DNA from: Actinacidiphila sp. DG2A-62 | GTDB taxonomy: Bacteria; Actinomycetota; Actinomycetes; Streptomycetales; Streptomycetaceae | DNA: 64,000 nucleotides | NCBI RefSeq assembly: GCF_035825295.1 | Contig: NZ_JAYMGI010000002.1 | Location: forward strand, 3,167,001-3,231,000 | Direction of reading: 5' to 3' | In this document: in pieces, positions 16,576 through 27,817 of the stretch | How the letters are laid out: each line of letters begins with the position of its first letter | Numbering within the stretch: the stretch's first letter is position 1 | Made by a program: the position numbers and the translations under genes | The notes under the pieces: model-generated | The model's database searches: none | Seen by the model: the letters and a program-made list of their open reading frames with translations, nothing else | Told to the model about the DNA's origin: nothing

Positions 16576-17796
16576 TCAGGACAGCCGCTCGAGCACCATC
16601 GCCATGCCCTGGCCGCCGCCCACGCACATGGTCTCCAGGCCGAACTGCTTGTCGTGGAACTGGAGGCTGTTGATGAGCGTGCCGGTGATCCGCGCGCCGG
16701 TCATGCCGAACGGGTGGCCGACCGCGATCGCGCCGCCGTTGACGTTCAGCCGGTCCAGGTCGATGCCCAGGTCGCGGTAGGAGGGGATGACCTGTGCGGC
16801 GAACGCCTCGTTGATCTCGACCAGGTCGATGTCGCCGATGCTCATCCCGGCCCGGCGCAGCGCCTGCTGCGACGCCTCCACCGGCCCGTAGCCCATGATC
16901 TCCGGCGACAGCGCGGACACGCCGGTGGAGACCACCCGGGCCAGCGGGGTGATGCCCAGTTCCCTGGCCTTGGTGTCGGACATGACGACCAGGGCCGCGG
17001 CGCCGTCGTTGAGCGGGCAGCAGTTGCCGGCGGTGACCGTGCCGTCGGGGCGGAAGACCGGCTTCAGGCCGGCCACGCCCTCCATGGTGACGCCGGGGCG
17101 GGGGCCGTCGTCGGCGGCGACCACCGTGCCGTCGGGCAGCGTGACCGGGGTGATCTCCCGCTCCCAGAAGCCGTTCTTGAGGGCCTGCTCGGCGAGGTTC
17201 TGCGAGCGCACGCCGAACTCGTCCTGCTCCTGGCGGGTGATGCCCTTGAGCGCGGCGAGATTCTCGGCGGTCTGGCCCATCGCGATGTACGCGTCCGGCA
17301 CCGCGCCGTCCTCGCGCGGGTCGTGCCACTCTCCGCCGCCCTCCTCGGCGCGGCGGTCGGTACGCGCCCGCGCCTCGTCGAAGACCGGGTTCATGGTGTC
17401 GGGCAGGCTGTCGGAGTTGCCCTTGGCGAAGCGTGAGACGGTCTCGACGCCGGCCGAGATGAAGACGTCGCCCTCGCCGGCCCGGATCGCGTGCAGCGCC
17501 ATCCGCGTGGTCTGCAGCGAGGAGGAGCAGTAGCGGGTGACCGTACAGCCCGGCAGGTGGTCCATGCCCATCTGCACGGCGACGATGCGCCCCATGTTGA
17601 AGCCCTGCTCGCCGCCCGGCAGGCCGCAGCCGAGCATCAGGTCGTCGATGTCGCGCGGGTCGAGCTGCGGCACCTTGTCCAGCGCGGTCCTGATGATCGT
17701 GGCGGCGAGGTCGTCCGGGCGCAGCTCCTTCAGCGACCCCTTGAAGGCACGGCCGATGGGCGAACGGGCGGCTGAGACGATGACGGCTTCGGGCAT
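16576..17796 (-). CDS. Acetyl-CoA C-acetyltransferase (thiolase)
   Basis: The 406-residue cytoplasmic thiolase either cleaves 3-ketoacyl-CoA in beta-oxidation or condenses two acetyl-CoA. The nucleophilic cysteine is in VTRYCSSSLQTTRMA near residue 89, the active-site histidine in AVGHPFGMTGARI near 360, and the second catalytic cysteine in ETMCVGGGQGMAM near 390. EINEAFAAQ near 330 is also conserved. The ATG start has GAGGAG 8 nt upstream; a GTG at 17805 overlaps that site and is rejected. No beta-oxidation partner is adjacent, so direction of use is not determined by context. From memory S. coelicolor has a similar gene at SCO3079. Confidence 0.92.
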   Translation of the reverse strand: MPEAVIVSAARSPIGRAFKGSLKELRPDDLAATIIRTALDKVPQLDPRDIDDLMLGCGLPGGEQGFNMGRIVAVQMGMDHLPGCTVTRYCSSSLQTTRMALHAIRAGEGDVFISAGVETVSRFAKGNSDSLPDTMNPVFDEARARTDRRAEEGGGEWHDPREDGAVPDAYIAMGQTAENLAALKGITRQEQDEFGVRSQNLAEQALKNGFWEREITPVTLPDGTVVAADDGPRPGVTMEGVAGLKPVFRPDGTVTAGNCCPLNDGAAALVVMSDTKARELGITPLARVVSTGVSALSPEIMGYGPVEASQQALRRAGMSIGDIDLVEINEAFAAQVIPSYRDLGIDLDRLNVNGGAIAVGHPFGMTGARITGTLINSLQFHDKQFGLETMCVGGGQGMAMVLERLS

Positions 17797-17936
17797 CGCG
17801 GGCACTCCTCGGGCTGGGCGGGCCTGGCAGGACTCACACGGAAGTTACCGGTACGTATCGCAGCGAGTCACCAGCACGCCGCTGTGACCCCGGCTACTTT
17901 CTGAGCGCTTGCTTAACCGCGATGGTACGCCCCGCC

Positions 17937-18948
17937 TCACACCAGCGACCAGGCGATGCCGTCGAGGATGTCGTGTTCGGAGACCACGACCTCCGGGGCG
18001 GCGAGGCGTTCCATGATGCGCAGCAGGATCAGTGCGCCGGCGGCGATCACGTCGACGCGGCCCTCGTGCATCACCGGGATCGCGGCGCGCTCGGCGTGGG
18101 TGGCGGCGAGGAGGCGGGCGCTGATCGCGCGGACCCGGTCCAGGGGGACGCGGGAGTGGTGGATGGCCGCCGAGTCGTACGCGGGCAGGCCGAGGGCGAT
18201 GCCGGCGACGGTGGTGACCGATCCGGCCAGGCCCACCAGGGTGCGGGTGCGGTCCAGCGGGACGTGCCGGGCGACCTCGTCCAGCGCGGCGTCGATGTCG
18301 GCGGTGATCGCGGCGACCTGCTCGGGCGTCGGCGGGTCGGTGACCGTGCCGTCGTGCACGAGGTGGCGCTCGGTGAGGCGGACGCAGCCGATGTCCACGG
18401 AGCGGGCGGCGGTGACCTCGCCGCTGCCGCTGCTGCCGCCGCTGCCGCCGGAGCCCGTGCGGGCGCCGGCGCCGGAGCCCGTGCCGCCGCCGAGGACGAA
18501 CTCCGTGGAGCCGCCGCCGATGTCCACCACCAGGTAGGGCGCCGCGAAGCCGTGCGCGGCGGTCAGCTCGCGGGTGGCGCCGGTGAAGGAGAACTGCGCC
18601 TCCTGGTCGCCCGAGACCACCTCGGGCTCGACGCCCAGGATCTCCACGACGCCGTGCACGAAGTCCGCGCGGTTCTCCGCGTCGCGCGAGGCGGAGGTGG
18701 CGGCGAACCGCACCCGGCCGGCCGGCACGCCGCGCTCGCGGATCACCGCGGCGTACTCCCGGCAGGCGGCGAAGGTGCGCTCCAGCGCGTCGGGCGAGCC
18801 GGCCGGTGCGGTCGACGCCCTGGCCGAGCCGGACGATCCGCATCCTGCGGTCGAGGTCCGTCAGCTCCCCGGTCGCCGGGTCCAGGTCGGCGACCAGCAG
18901 CCGGATGGAGTTGGTGCCGCAGTCGATCGCGGCCACACGGGTCGTCAC
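17937..18948 (-). CDS. ppx: Ppx/GppA exopolyphosphatase-family phosphatase (frame break in this sequence)
   Basis: The gene encodes an ASKHA-fold exopolyphosphatase / pppGpp phosphohydrolase of about 336 residues. The N-terminal phosphate-binding loop AAIDCGTNSIRLLVAD starts at residue 5, and LVVDIGGGSTEF is the second phosphate loop. The reading frame breaks near 18789-18797. Upstream translation runs ...GQGVDRTGRLA, downstream resumes DALERTFAACREYAAVIRERG, which needs one base removed or two added. Both halves are intact, so a sequencing error is likeliest. An unusual Gly/Ser-rich insertion (GSGAGARTGSGGSGGSSGSG) lies mid-protein. The GTG start overlaps the TGA of the DUF501 gene by 4 bp, implying coupled translation. 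It ends the eno-ftsB-DUF501-ppx run. Confidence 0.85.
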
Positions 18949-19652
18949 CGGCCGGTCTCCTTCGCGTCGTCGGGGCCGGCCGCGGTCGCGTCGTCCGGGC
19001 CGGTGGCGGGCACGTCGCCCGGGCCGGTGGCGGGCACGTCGTCGGGTGCAGCCGCGGACGCGGCCCCGGGAGCCTCGGCTCCAGCCCCGGGCCCGGCCTC
19101 CGGCAGCGGCACGCACGGCCCCTTGGCCCACCACTGCGGGAGCAGCGCGAGCGTCTCGTCGCCGAGCGGGTTGACGCCGGGGCCGGCCGCCAGCGCGTGG
19201 CCGGCCAGCACGTGCAGGCACTTCACCCGGTCGGGCATGCCGCCGGCGCTCGGGAAGTTCTCCAGCACCTCGATCGCGTCGCGCCGGGCGAGGTAGTCCT
19301 CGTGCGCCGCGCGGTAGCCGGCCGCCAGCTCCTGGTCCTGCTCCAGCCGCGCGGTCATCCGCTTCATCACGCCGTCCGCCTCCAGCGTGCCGATGGCGGA
19401 GGCGGCCCGCGGGCACGTCAGGTAGTACAGCGTCGGGAACGGCATGCCGTCCTCCAGCCGCGGCTGCGTCTCGACCACGTCGGGGTTGCCGCACGGGCAG
19501 CGGTGCGCGACCGCGCGCAGCCCCCGCGGCGGGCGGCCGAGCTGGGCGCGCACGGCGGCGACGTCGGCCTCGGTCGGTGCGGCGCGCACGGCGCGGCCGG
19601 GGTGGTCTGCGGGGTCGGCCGCGGCGGCCGCGTGGTCCGGGGAGGTGTTCAT
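18945..19652 (-). CDS. DUF501 family protein
   Basis: A 235-residue actinobacterial protein of the DUF501 family. Conserved features are AVAHRCPCGNPDVVETQPRLEDGMPFPTLYYLTCP (residues about 48-82, with a possible metal-binding CPCG), FPSAGGMPDRVKCLHVLAGHALAAGPGVNPLGDE, and a WW-containing segment. The last ~50 residues are a low-complexity tail with the direct repeat PATGPGDVPATGPDD. Start is the ATG of MNTSPD; no good ribosome site is visible. Function is unknown; the position between ftsB and ppx is conserved in streptomycetes from memory. Confidence 0.85.
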   Translation of the reverse strand: MNTSPDHAAAAADPADHPGRAVRAAPTEADVAAVRAQLGRPPRGLRAVAHRCPCGNPDVVETQPRLEDGMPFPTLYYLTCPRAASAIGTLEADGVMKRMTARLEQDQELAAGYRAAHEDYLARRDAIEVLENFPSAGGMPDRVKCLHVLAGHALAAGPGVNPLGDETLALLPQWWAKGPCVPLPEAGPGAGAEAPGAASAAAPDDVPATGPGDVPATGPDDATAAGPDDAKETGR

Positions 19653-19795
19653 GTGCCGTTTCGTCCGGTGGGGAGTCGGGCGCGCGCGGCGCGGGGCACG
19701 CGGCGCGCGAAGGGGTGTGCGGAGGGTGTGGAGGCTATGCGGGCTGCGGGGAGTGCGGGACGGCGAGGGCGGCGGGTGCGGACCGCGGGGCCGCG

Positions 19796-19831
19796 CGCGT
19801 ACGGACACGCGTACGGACACGCGTACGGACA
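19796..19831. repeat. Three tandem 12-bp repeats
   Basis: CGCGTACGGACA occurs three times head to tail upstream of the DUF501 gene, followed by repeated ACTCACGG-like units (about 19868-19895). The gap between ftsB and DUF501 (245 bp) holds nothing else recognisable. Confidence 0.75.
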
Positions 19832-19897
19832 AGGGCCGCGGGCCGCGCAGACGCGGGGTCACCGGCTCGCGGACTCACGGACTCACGGGCTCACGCC

Positions 19898-20389
19898 TCA
19901 GCGCCCCGGCGACGCGGTCGCGTCGGCCCGGTCGACGCCGTCCCAGAGGTTGTCGTACCACGGCCGGCGCCCGGCGGCGTCCTTCGCCGAGTCCCCGCCC
20001 GCGGTGTCGGCCGCGGCCGGCGGGGCGCCCGCGATCTGGTAGCCGGTCTCGCCGGGCATGACGTAGTGCAGGTGCTCGCGCGCCTGCGCCCGTACGTACG
20101 CCGGGTCCTGCCAGCGGGCCTTCTCCTCGCGCAGCTGCCGGACCCGCTCGGCCGCCCGCTGCGCCTCGCGCCGCTGGTCGGCGATGTCGGAGCGCTGCGA
20201 GACGTAGGTGCGCATCGGGTAGGCGAGCGCGACGACCAGCGCGCACAGCACCAGGGCGAGCAGCGCGGCGCGGCCGGTGAGCTTGTTGCGCCGCACCGGG
20301 CGGCGGCCCGCCGCCCGGTAGACCCGGGCCTGGGCCTCCTGGCCGATCGCCTTCAGCCGGGCCGTGGTGGAGAAGCGGTCCGCCCCCAC
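19898..20389 (-). CDS. ftsB: Septum formation initiator (FtsB/DivIC family)
   Basis: This 163-residue bitopic membrane protein belongs to the DivIC/FtsB family, part of the FtsQLB-type subcomplex that activates septal peptidoglycan synthesis. It has a basic cytoplasmic N-terminus, one transmembrane helix at about residues 41-60 (ALLALVLCALVVALAYPM), and an extracytoplasmic coiled coil (RSDIADQRREAQRAAERVRQL). The conserved AREHLHYVMPGETGYQI motif follows. The GTG start has GGGAGG with 6-nt spacing, better than an upstream GTG at 20422. It follows eno, as in other streptomycetes from memory (SCO3095). Confidence 0.9.
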   Translation of the reverse strand: MGADRFSTTARLKAIGQEAQARVYRAAGRRPVRRNKLTGRAALLALVLCALVVALAYPMRTYVSQRSDIADQRREAQRAAERVRQLREEKARWQDPAYVRAQAREHLHYVMPGETGYQIAGAPPAAADTAGGDSAKDAAGRRPWYDNLWDGVDRADATASPGR

Positions 20390-20531
20390 GCCATGCCTCC
20401 CGTCGTCCGTGCGCCCACGCACACCAGTACGTCCCCGCCCACGGTACGGGACCGGGTGCGGGGACGTACGGAGGCGGGGTGCGGCTCGCGCGCGCTGCGG
20501 TGCGCCCGTGCCCCGGACCGCCGCGGCGGGC

Positions 20532-21863
<1,332 letters not shown>

Positions 21864-21916
21864 CTATCCGCCGCCGGGACCCGGGTCGGGCCCCGGCCCG
21901 GCTGCCGGGACGGAAT

Positions 21917-21961
21917 ACCCCGGCCGGGCACGTCGGGGGGGAGTGCGTGCCCGGCCGGGGT
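21917..21961 (-). terminator. Strong terminator between rpfA and eno
   Basis: ACCCCGGCCGGGCACG at 21917-21932 and its perfect complement at 21946-21961 form a 16-bp stem with a 13-nt loop, 40 nt after the rpfA stop. It should insulate enolase from riboswitch-controlled rpfA transcription. Confidence 0.88.
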
Positions 21962-22000
21962 GTCAGGGAGCGGTGAGGATCCGCCGGTCCTGCGCCGCGG

Positions 22001-22945
<945 letters not shown>

Positions 22946-23016
22946 GACTGTTCCCGTCGGCCGGCGGCAGGACTCGGCGTTCCCGTCCGGCGGGGCCCGC
23001 TGTGGCGAGCGGTAAG

Positions 23017-23046
23017 ACGGTAAGCACACCGGCGGGGGGAGTTCAA
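23017..23046 (-). promoter_or_regulatory. rpfA promoter
   Basis: On the minus strand TTGAAC (23046-23041) and TACCGT (23022-23017) are separated by 18 bp, a good vegetative promoter. It predicts a transcript start near 23010 and a leader of about 300 nt containing the riboswitch. Confidence 0.6.
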
Positions 23047-23235
23047 ACGTTCCGATTTCGGGCGCCAACTGCGCCGCCCCGCTCGGGAGGTGTGCAGAAC
23101 CGCAGGTCGGAGGGCTGGAGCTGAGCGCTGCGCGAGCGGCCGGTGACAGTCGCGGGCGAGACCCTTGTCACATCGGCGGACGGCCCGGGACCGCGGTTCG
23201 TCCCTTTTGTCGCCGGGCCGTCATCTGCCGTGCAC

Positions 23236-24357
23236 TCAGCCGAGGTTGAGGATCTGTCCTGGTTTGATGAGGTTCGGGTCGTCGCCGATCTTCTGCTGGT
23301 TGGCCTCGTAGAGGGCGTGCCAGCCGCCGGGGACGTGCTGGGCGCTCGCGATGCCGATGAGCGAATCGCCGTGTCCCACGGTGTATGTCGCGTCGTGGTG
23401 CGATGTGCCCGAAGTGCCGCTTTCGCCGCTGCCGTTGCCGGCGCCCGGGGCCTTGCCGGCACCGTCGCCGTCGGCGGCGATCGAGAGCACCTCGGTACGG
23501 CTGGCCCGGTCGGCCGCCGCCAGCTGCTCGTCGGTCGGGCTGTACGGCTTGCCGTGCCGGCCGCCGCCGGTGGTCGGGGTGCCGGGCGTGGCGCCGTCGG
23601 CCACCGGGGGCGTGCCGTCGGCCCGGCCGGGCGCGGGGTTCACACCCTGATCGTCGGACCCGCCCTGATCGCCGCCCTGGCCGCCCGTGCCCGCGGTGGG
23701 CGAGGACGGGTCGGTGGCGCCGGCGGCCGGCGGCGTGGTCGCCGTGCCGGAGCCGGGGGTCGCGCCGGTCGTGGGCGTCGAGCCGGTGGCGGGCGCGGTC
23801 GGCGCGGAGGACGCGGCGCCCGGGGAGGCGGGCGTGGACGCGCCGGAGCCACCGGCGCCGTCCTGGCCGCCGGAGCCCGCGGCGGGCGTCGAGGTGGCGC
23901 CGGACGTCGGCAGCCCGGGCAGGATCGGCGTCGCCGAGGGGGTGCCGGGGTCGACCGAGGGCGTGGCGGTGTCCTTCAGCAGCCCGGCGGCGTCCGCGCA
24001 GCCCGGCCAGGCCTCCGGGCCGAGGTCGGCGAGGATCTTCTCGGCCACGGTGATCTGCTGGGCCCGCGAGGCCAGGTCCGGACGCGGGGCGTACGCGTCG
24101 CCGCCGTACTGGTTCCAGGTGGCCTCGGTGATCGCCAGCCCGCCGAAGAACCCGTTGTCGGTGTTCGCACTCCACAGGCCGCCGGTCTCGCAGACCGCGA
24201 CCTTGTCCCAGGTGCCGCCGTCGGCGGCCTGCGCGGCGCCTGCGCCGAGCAGGGGGATCACGATGCCCGCGCCCGCCGCGGCGGTCGTGGCCACGGTGAC
24301 CATCGCCGCGGGCGGCTGCTTGGGCCGTCGGTGCCGGCCGTTTCCGGTCGGGAGCAT
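23236..24357 (-). CDS. rpfC: Resuscitation-promoting-factor-like muralytic enzyme RpfC (Rpf + long linker + LysM)
   Basis: A 373-residue secreted paralogue of RpfA. Signal peptide at residues 1-45 (AGAAQA), Rpf domain from GGTWDKVAVCETGG with catalytic E57 to about 120 (AWPGCADAAG), then an approximately 190-residue Pro/Thr/Ser/Gly linker. A C-terminal LysM follows (YTVGHGDSLIGIASAQH ... KPGQILNLG). It probably cleaves peptidoglycan in parallel with RpfA. The ATG has AAAGG 8 nt upstream. A promoter and a palindrome lie upstream, but I see no riboswitch blocks here, so the two paralogues are probably regulated differently. Confidence 0.9.
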   Translation of the reverse strand: MLPTGNGRHRRPKQPPAAMVTVATTAAAGAGIVIPLLGAGAAQAADGGTWDKVAVCETGGLWSANTDNGFFGGLAITEATWNQYGGDAYAPRPDLASRAQQITVAEKILADLGPEAWPGCADAAGLLKDTATPSVDPGTPSATPILPGLPTSGATSTPAAGSGGQDGAGGSGASTPASPGAASSAPTAPATGSTPTTGATPGSGTATTPPAAGATDPSSPTAGTGGQGGDQGGSDDQGVNPAPGRADGTPPVADGATPGTPTTGGGRHGKPYSPTDEQLAAADRASRTEVLSIAADGDGAGKAPGAGNGSGESGTSGTSHHDATYTVGHGDSLIGIASAQHVPGGWHALYEANQQKIGDDPNLIKPGQILNLG

Positions 24358-24495
24358 GCGGTCGCCTTTCGCTGGGGCTGTACGCGCCCGGCGACCGTCG
24401 TCCCGCCGGCCGTACGCGCGGTGCGGTGCGGCGGTCCGTGGCGCCCGTGGGGTCGGCGCGTCCCGCGAGCCTTGCGTGCCTCGCGTTGACCGCAG

Positions 24496-24525
24496 AACGT
24501 AGCGGTCTTGGCCAACGGATCACAA
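24496..24525 (-). promoter_or_regulatory. Putative rpfC promoter
   Basis: On the minus strand TTGTGA (24525-24520) and TACGTT (24501-24496) are 18 bp apart, about 140 nt before the rpfC start. Confidence 0.45.
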
Positions 24526-24560
24526 GTCGATGTAGCGATCATCACGTCGCGATCACGTTC

Positions 24561-24575
24561 GTGACGATGCGTCAC
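24561..24575. promoter_or_regulatory. Palindrome upstream of the rpfC promoter
   Basis: GTGAC-GATGC-GTCAC is a perfect 5-bp inverted repeat with a 5-nt centre, overlapping the P450 stop codon. It recalls Crp-type sites (GTGA...TCAC), but the spacing is one base longer than the usual consensus. Confidence 0.35.
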
Positions 24576-25825
24576 TTTCCGTGCGGCGCGCCCGAGGCGG
24601 AGAACGCCACCGGAAGCGTACGCAGTCCACGCATGATCAGTCCGCCGCGCCAGCGCAATTCGGCCGGATCCGCTGCCAGGCGGAGATCGGGCAGACGGGT
24701 CAGCAGGGCGCCCAGCGCCGTCCTGGCCTCCAGCCGGGCCAGCGGCGCGCCCAGGCAGTAGTGGATGCCGTGGCCGTAGCCGAGGTGCGGATTGTCCCGC
24801 CGGGCCAGGTCGACGGTGTCCGGCTCGGCGAACCTGGCCGGATCCCGGTCCGCCGCCGCCAGCACCACCAGGACCGGGTCGCCCGCGGACACCTTCTCCC
24901 CGCCCACGGTCAGCGGCTCGGTGGCGTACCGCCAGGTGGCCAGCTCCACCGGCCCGTCGTAGCGCAGGAGTTCCTCCACGGCGGACTCCAGCAGGGCGCT
25001 TTCGCCGCGCTCCAGGGACTGCTGGAGCCGCGCCCGCTGCCCGGGGTGGCGCAACAGGGTGTGCACGCCGTTCCCGATCAGGTTGACGGTCGTCTCGAAC
25101 CCGGCGAACAGCAGGATGAACGCCATCGCCGCCGCCTCGTTCTCGCTGAGGTGCTCGCCGTGGTCGCTCGCCCGGATCAGCCCGGAGATCAGGTCGTCTC
25201 CGAGGTCGCCGCGCTTGCGGTGGATCAACTCGACCAGATACGCCCGCATCCGCTTCACCGACCGGGCCACTCCCCCGCGCGGCCCGCCGCCGTGACGGAT
25301 CATCATCCCGGCCCAGTCCCGGAAGTCGTCCTGGTCCTCCTCGGGCACCCCCAGCAGGTCGCAGATGGCGTAGATGGGCAGCGGGAAGGCGAAGTCGTGG
25401 ATCAGGTCGGCCTCGCCGGCCGGGGCGAAGGCGTCGATGAACCGGTCCGTCAGCTCCCGCACCCGCGGCTCGAACGCGGCCACCCGTCGGGGCGTGAACG
25501 CCTTCGACACCAGCCGCCGCAGCCGGGTGTGGTCCGGCGGGTCGATGTTGAGCAGATGCGTCATCAGGTCGGCGCTGCGCTCACCCGGGATGCCGGTCCT
25601 GCCCTTGGTGTGCGACTCCCCCGCGTGGTGCACCGGGTTCTTGCTCAGCCGCGGGTCCGCCAGCGCCTCCCGGGCGTCGGCGTACCGCGTCACCAGCCAC
25701 GCCCCGACGCCGCTGGGCAGCGTGGTCCAGCGCACCGGCTCGTGCTCGCGCAGCCAGGCGTACGCCGGGTACGGGTCGGTGGCGAACTCCCACCCGAACA
25801 GCTCGGGCCCGCCCGCGACGCTCAT
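24572..25825 (-). CDS. Cytochrome P450 (CYP107-like)
   Basis: The 417-residue soluble haem monooxygenase has the I-helix oxygen-activation motif LFAGFETTVN near 243, the ExxR motif EELLR near 285, and the haem loop GYGHGIHYCLGAPLARLE with ligand C357. The ATG start overlaps the mazG stop by 4 bp (ATGA), so it is translationally coupled to mazG, an odd pairing. From memory this is the position of CYP107T1 (SCO3099) in S. coelicolor. No dedicated ferredoxin or ferredoxin reductase gene is adjacent. Substrate unknown. Confidence 0.92.
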   Translation of the reverse strand: MSVAGGPELFGWEFATDPYPAYAWLREHEPVRWTTLPSGVGAWLVTRYADAREALADPRLSKNPVHHAGESHTKGRTGIPGERSADLMTHLLNIDPPDHTRLRRLVSKAFTPRRVAAFEPRVRELTDRFIDAFAPAGEADLIHDFAFPLPIYAICDLLGVPEEDQDDFRDWAGMMIRHGGGPRGGVARSVKRMRAYLVELIHRKRGDLGDDLISGLIRASDHGEHLSENEAAAMAFILLFAGFETTVNLIGNGVHTLLRHPGQRARLQQSLERGESALLESAVEELLRYDGPVELATWRYATEPLTVGGEKVSAGDPVLVVLAAADRDPARFAEPDTVDLARRDNPHLGYGHGIHYCLGAPLARLEARTALGALLTRLPDLRLAADPAELRWRGGLIMRGLRTLPVAFSASGAPHGK

Positions 25826-27060
25826 CCGGCGTCCCCGGCCCCCGCCTCCGCGTCGGACTCCGCGTCGGACCCCGCGTCCGCGTGCGCGTCCGGCCCGGCG
25901 TCCCGGTCCGGCCCGCCCCCCGCGCCCGCCGCCGCGCCGGACCCCGCGCCGCCCGCCCGCGCCTCCGCCTCGCGTATCGCCTTGCGGTAGCGGCGGGCGG
26001 CGTGCCGCAGCGCGGCCTCGGGGTCCACGCCGGCGGCCTGCGCGGCGGCGGCCTCCGCCAGCAGGTGGTCGCCGAGCGCCGTCTCGTCGGCGTACAGCCC
26101 GGCGCCGGCGGCGTCAGCGGCGGCCGGGTCCGCGCCCGGCTCGGCGACGGCCGTCGTCGCGGCGCGGTCCGCCGCGGCCGGGTGCGCGGGCAGCGGGAGG
26201 CCCGCGCCGCGGGCGCGGCCGGTGAGCTTGGCGGCGAGCGCCAGCGCGGGCGAGGCGAGCGGGACGCCGTCGGTCACCGAGTCCCGCGCCTTCTCGACGC
26301 CCTTCAGCCGTATCCAGTTCGCCTGGACCTGCTCGGGGGTCTCGGCCACCTCGTCGCCGTAGATGTGCGGGTGGCGGTGGACGAGCTTGGCGACCAGGCC
26401 CGCCGCCACGTCGTCGATGGAGAAGGGGCGGTCCGGGTGCTCCTCGGCGATCGCGGCGTGGAAGACGACCTGGAGCAGCACGTCCCCCAGCTCCTCGCGC
26501 ATGGCCTCCCGGTCGCCCTCCTCGATCGCCTCGACCAGTTCGTACATCTCCTCGATGCCGTACGCGGCCAGGTCCTCGTGCGTGCGCAGGCTGCTCCACG
26601 GGCACTGGGCGCGGATCGTCGCCATCACCTCGACCAGGTCCAGCAGCCGGGCGCCGGGCAGGTCGTAGGAGCCGGGGAGCAGCTCCAGATCGGGCATCCG
26701 GACCCGGCCGGAACCGCCGAGGCGGGACAGCTCGGCGGTCACCGCGGGGTCGGCCCCGCCGGACGGCGGCAGATAGACGACGGTGCGGCCGCCGGCCGCC
26801 GCCTCCACCAGCTCGCGGCCGCCGGGGTCGGCGACCTCGACCCGCACGCCGGCCTCGCGCAGGAAGGGCAGCTGCGGGTGACCGGGGTCGGCGCACAGCA
26901 CCCGGTCGGCCTCGCGCAGTACCTGCCACGCAGGCCAGGACAGCTGGCCCGGCGCGACCCGGTGGCTGGTCGCGAGCAGCACCAGCCGACCGGGGTCCCC
27001 GTGCTGCTCCTCGTCTGCGGCGGGCTGCCGATCGGCGTCCGCGCGGTCCTTTTCGTTCAC
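25822..27060 (-). CDS. mazG: Nucleoside triphosphate pyrophosphohydrolase MazG, with N-terminal methylase-like domain
   Basis: The 412-residue protein hydrolyses NTPs/dNTPs to NMP and pyrophosphate, cleaning non-canonical nucleotides or modulating (p)ppGpp stress. The N-terminal ~130 residues (RLVLLATSHRVAPGQLSWPAW...) look like a reduced tetrapyrrole-methylase-type domain, as in the YabN fusion. The MazG domain runs from about 140 (LLDLVEVMATIRAQCPW) with the metal-binding acids in EEMYELVEAIEEGD and EELGDVLLQVVFHA. A long Ala/Asp/Gly tail ends the protein. The GTG start has only a poor upstream site. It lies in the minus-strand run with P450 (overlap) and the SurA-like lipoprotein gene (44-nt gap). 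Confidence 0.88.
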   Translation of the reverse strand: MNEKDRADADRQPAADEEQHGDPGRLVLLATSHRVAPGQLSWPAWQVLREADRVLCADPGHPQLPFLREAGVRVEVADPGGRELVEAAAGGRTVVYLPPSGGADPAVTAELSRLGGSGRVRMPDLELLPGSYDLPGARLLDLVEVMATIRAQCPWSSLRTHEDLAAYGIEEMYELVEAIEEGDREAMREELGDVLLQVVFHAAIAEEHPDRPFSIDDVAAGLVAKLVHRHPHIYGDEVAETPEQVQANWIRLKGVEKARDSVTDGVPLASPALALAAKLTGRARGAGLPLPAHPAAADRAATTAVAEPGADPAAADAAGAGLYADETALGDHLLAEAAAAQAAGVDPEAALRHAARRYRKAIREAEARAGGAGSGAAAGAGGGPDRDAGPDAHADAGSDAESDAEAGAGDAG

Positions 27061-27104
27061 ACCCCGAACGTACCGTGGACCGCCGACCGCCCGCTCGGCG
27101 CGGC

Positions 27105-27779
27105 TCAGGAGCCTGTGGAAAACTCCGTGTCGGCCGCCGTGGCGGTCGCGGTCCTGTTCACGACCCACGGGTCGGTGGAGGCGCCGATGACCGCCTTCGT
27201 GGCGTCCCACTTGCCGTACCGCGGGTTGACGGTGACGCCGAGGGACTTCGCGGTCTTCGCGATGGTCTGCAGCGCGGCGGCGTTGCCGTTGTCGCTGCCG
27301 GGCTGGAAGCCGAGGCTCGCGATCAGCTTGCCGACCGTCACGTTGGTGCGGAAGAACTGGTCGATGCCCGACGGACCGACGCCGTAGCGGGTGAGCAGCG
27401 TGGAGTCCAGCTGCTTCTCGTCGCCGTTGAACTGCCGCAGCGCGGTGGCGCGCTCCTGCTGCACCTCGGCGTCGGTGACCTTGATCCCCGCGTCGGCGGC
27501 GGCCCGGTCGATGACCTCGTTCTGCACCAGCATGCTCAGCGTCTGGGTGGACAGGCCGCCGCTGGCGGAGACCGCCTGCTGGCCGCCCTGCGGGTCCTTC
27601 GCCTCGGCCGAGCGCACCTCGTCGACCTGCGACTGCAGGCTGGCGATGGTGATCCGGTGGTCGCCCACCACGGCGGCCGCGCCCTGGTGCGCCGGTCCCG
27701 ACCCGCACGCGGTGAGGACCGGGGAGGCGAGCACCAGCCCGGCGGCGGCGATCGAGACGGCGGTACGGCGGCGAACCAT
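27105..27779 (-). CDS. Lipoprotein with SurA N-terminal-like chaperone domain
   Basis: The 224-residue product starts with a lipoprotein signal peptide ending in the lipobox LTAC (residues 24-27), so it should be anchored to the outer face of the membrane. The rest is the SurA/PrsA N-terminal chaperone-type helical domain (VVGDHRITIASLQSQVDEVR ... NEVIDRAAADAGIKVTDAEVQ ... FQPGSDN). No PpiC peptidyl-prolyl isomerase domain is present. The ATG has GGGAGG 4 nt upstream. Probable role is assistance of secreted protein folding. From memory this is SCO3101, upstream of mazG. Confidence 0.85.
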   Translation of the reverse strand: MVRRRTAVSIAAAGLVLASPVLTACGSGPAHQGAAAVVGDHRITIASLQSQVDEVRSAEAKDPQGGQQAVSASGGLSTQTLSMLVQNEVIDRAAADAGIKVTDAEVQQERATALRQFNGDEKQLDSTLLTRYGVGPSGIDQFFRTNVTVGKLIASLGFQPGSDNGNAAALQTIAKTAKSLGVTVNPRYGKWDATKAVIGASTDPWVVNRTATATAADTEFSTGS

Positions 27780-27817
27780 GGTGCCTCCCGGCAGGGGAAC
27801 GGACCTCGCGTGGCTGT

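Noticed and set aside
17845-19494. A 549-residue frame joining Ppx N-terminus to DUF501-region sequence
   Set aside because: Only its short GTRVAAIDCGTNSIR segment is real; the rest is out-of-frame Arg-rich sequence. It reflects the ppx frame break, not a fusion protein.
24561-24575. Bona fide Crp site before rpfC
   Set aside because: The arms match GTGA/TCAC but the spacing is one base longer than the consensus; kept only as an unassigned palindrome.
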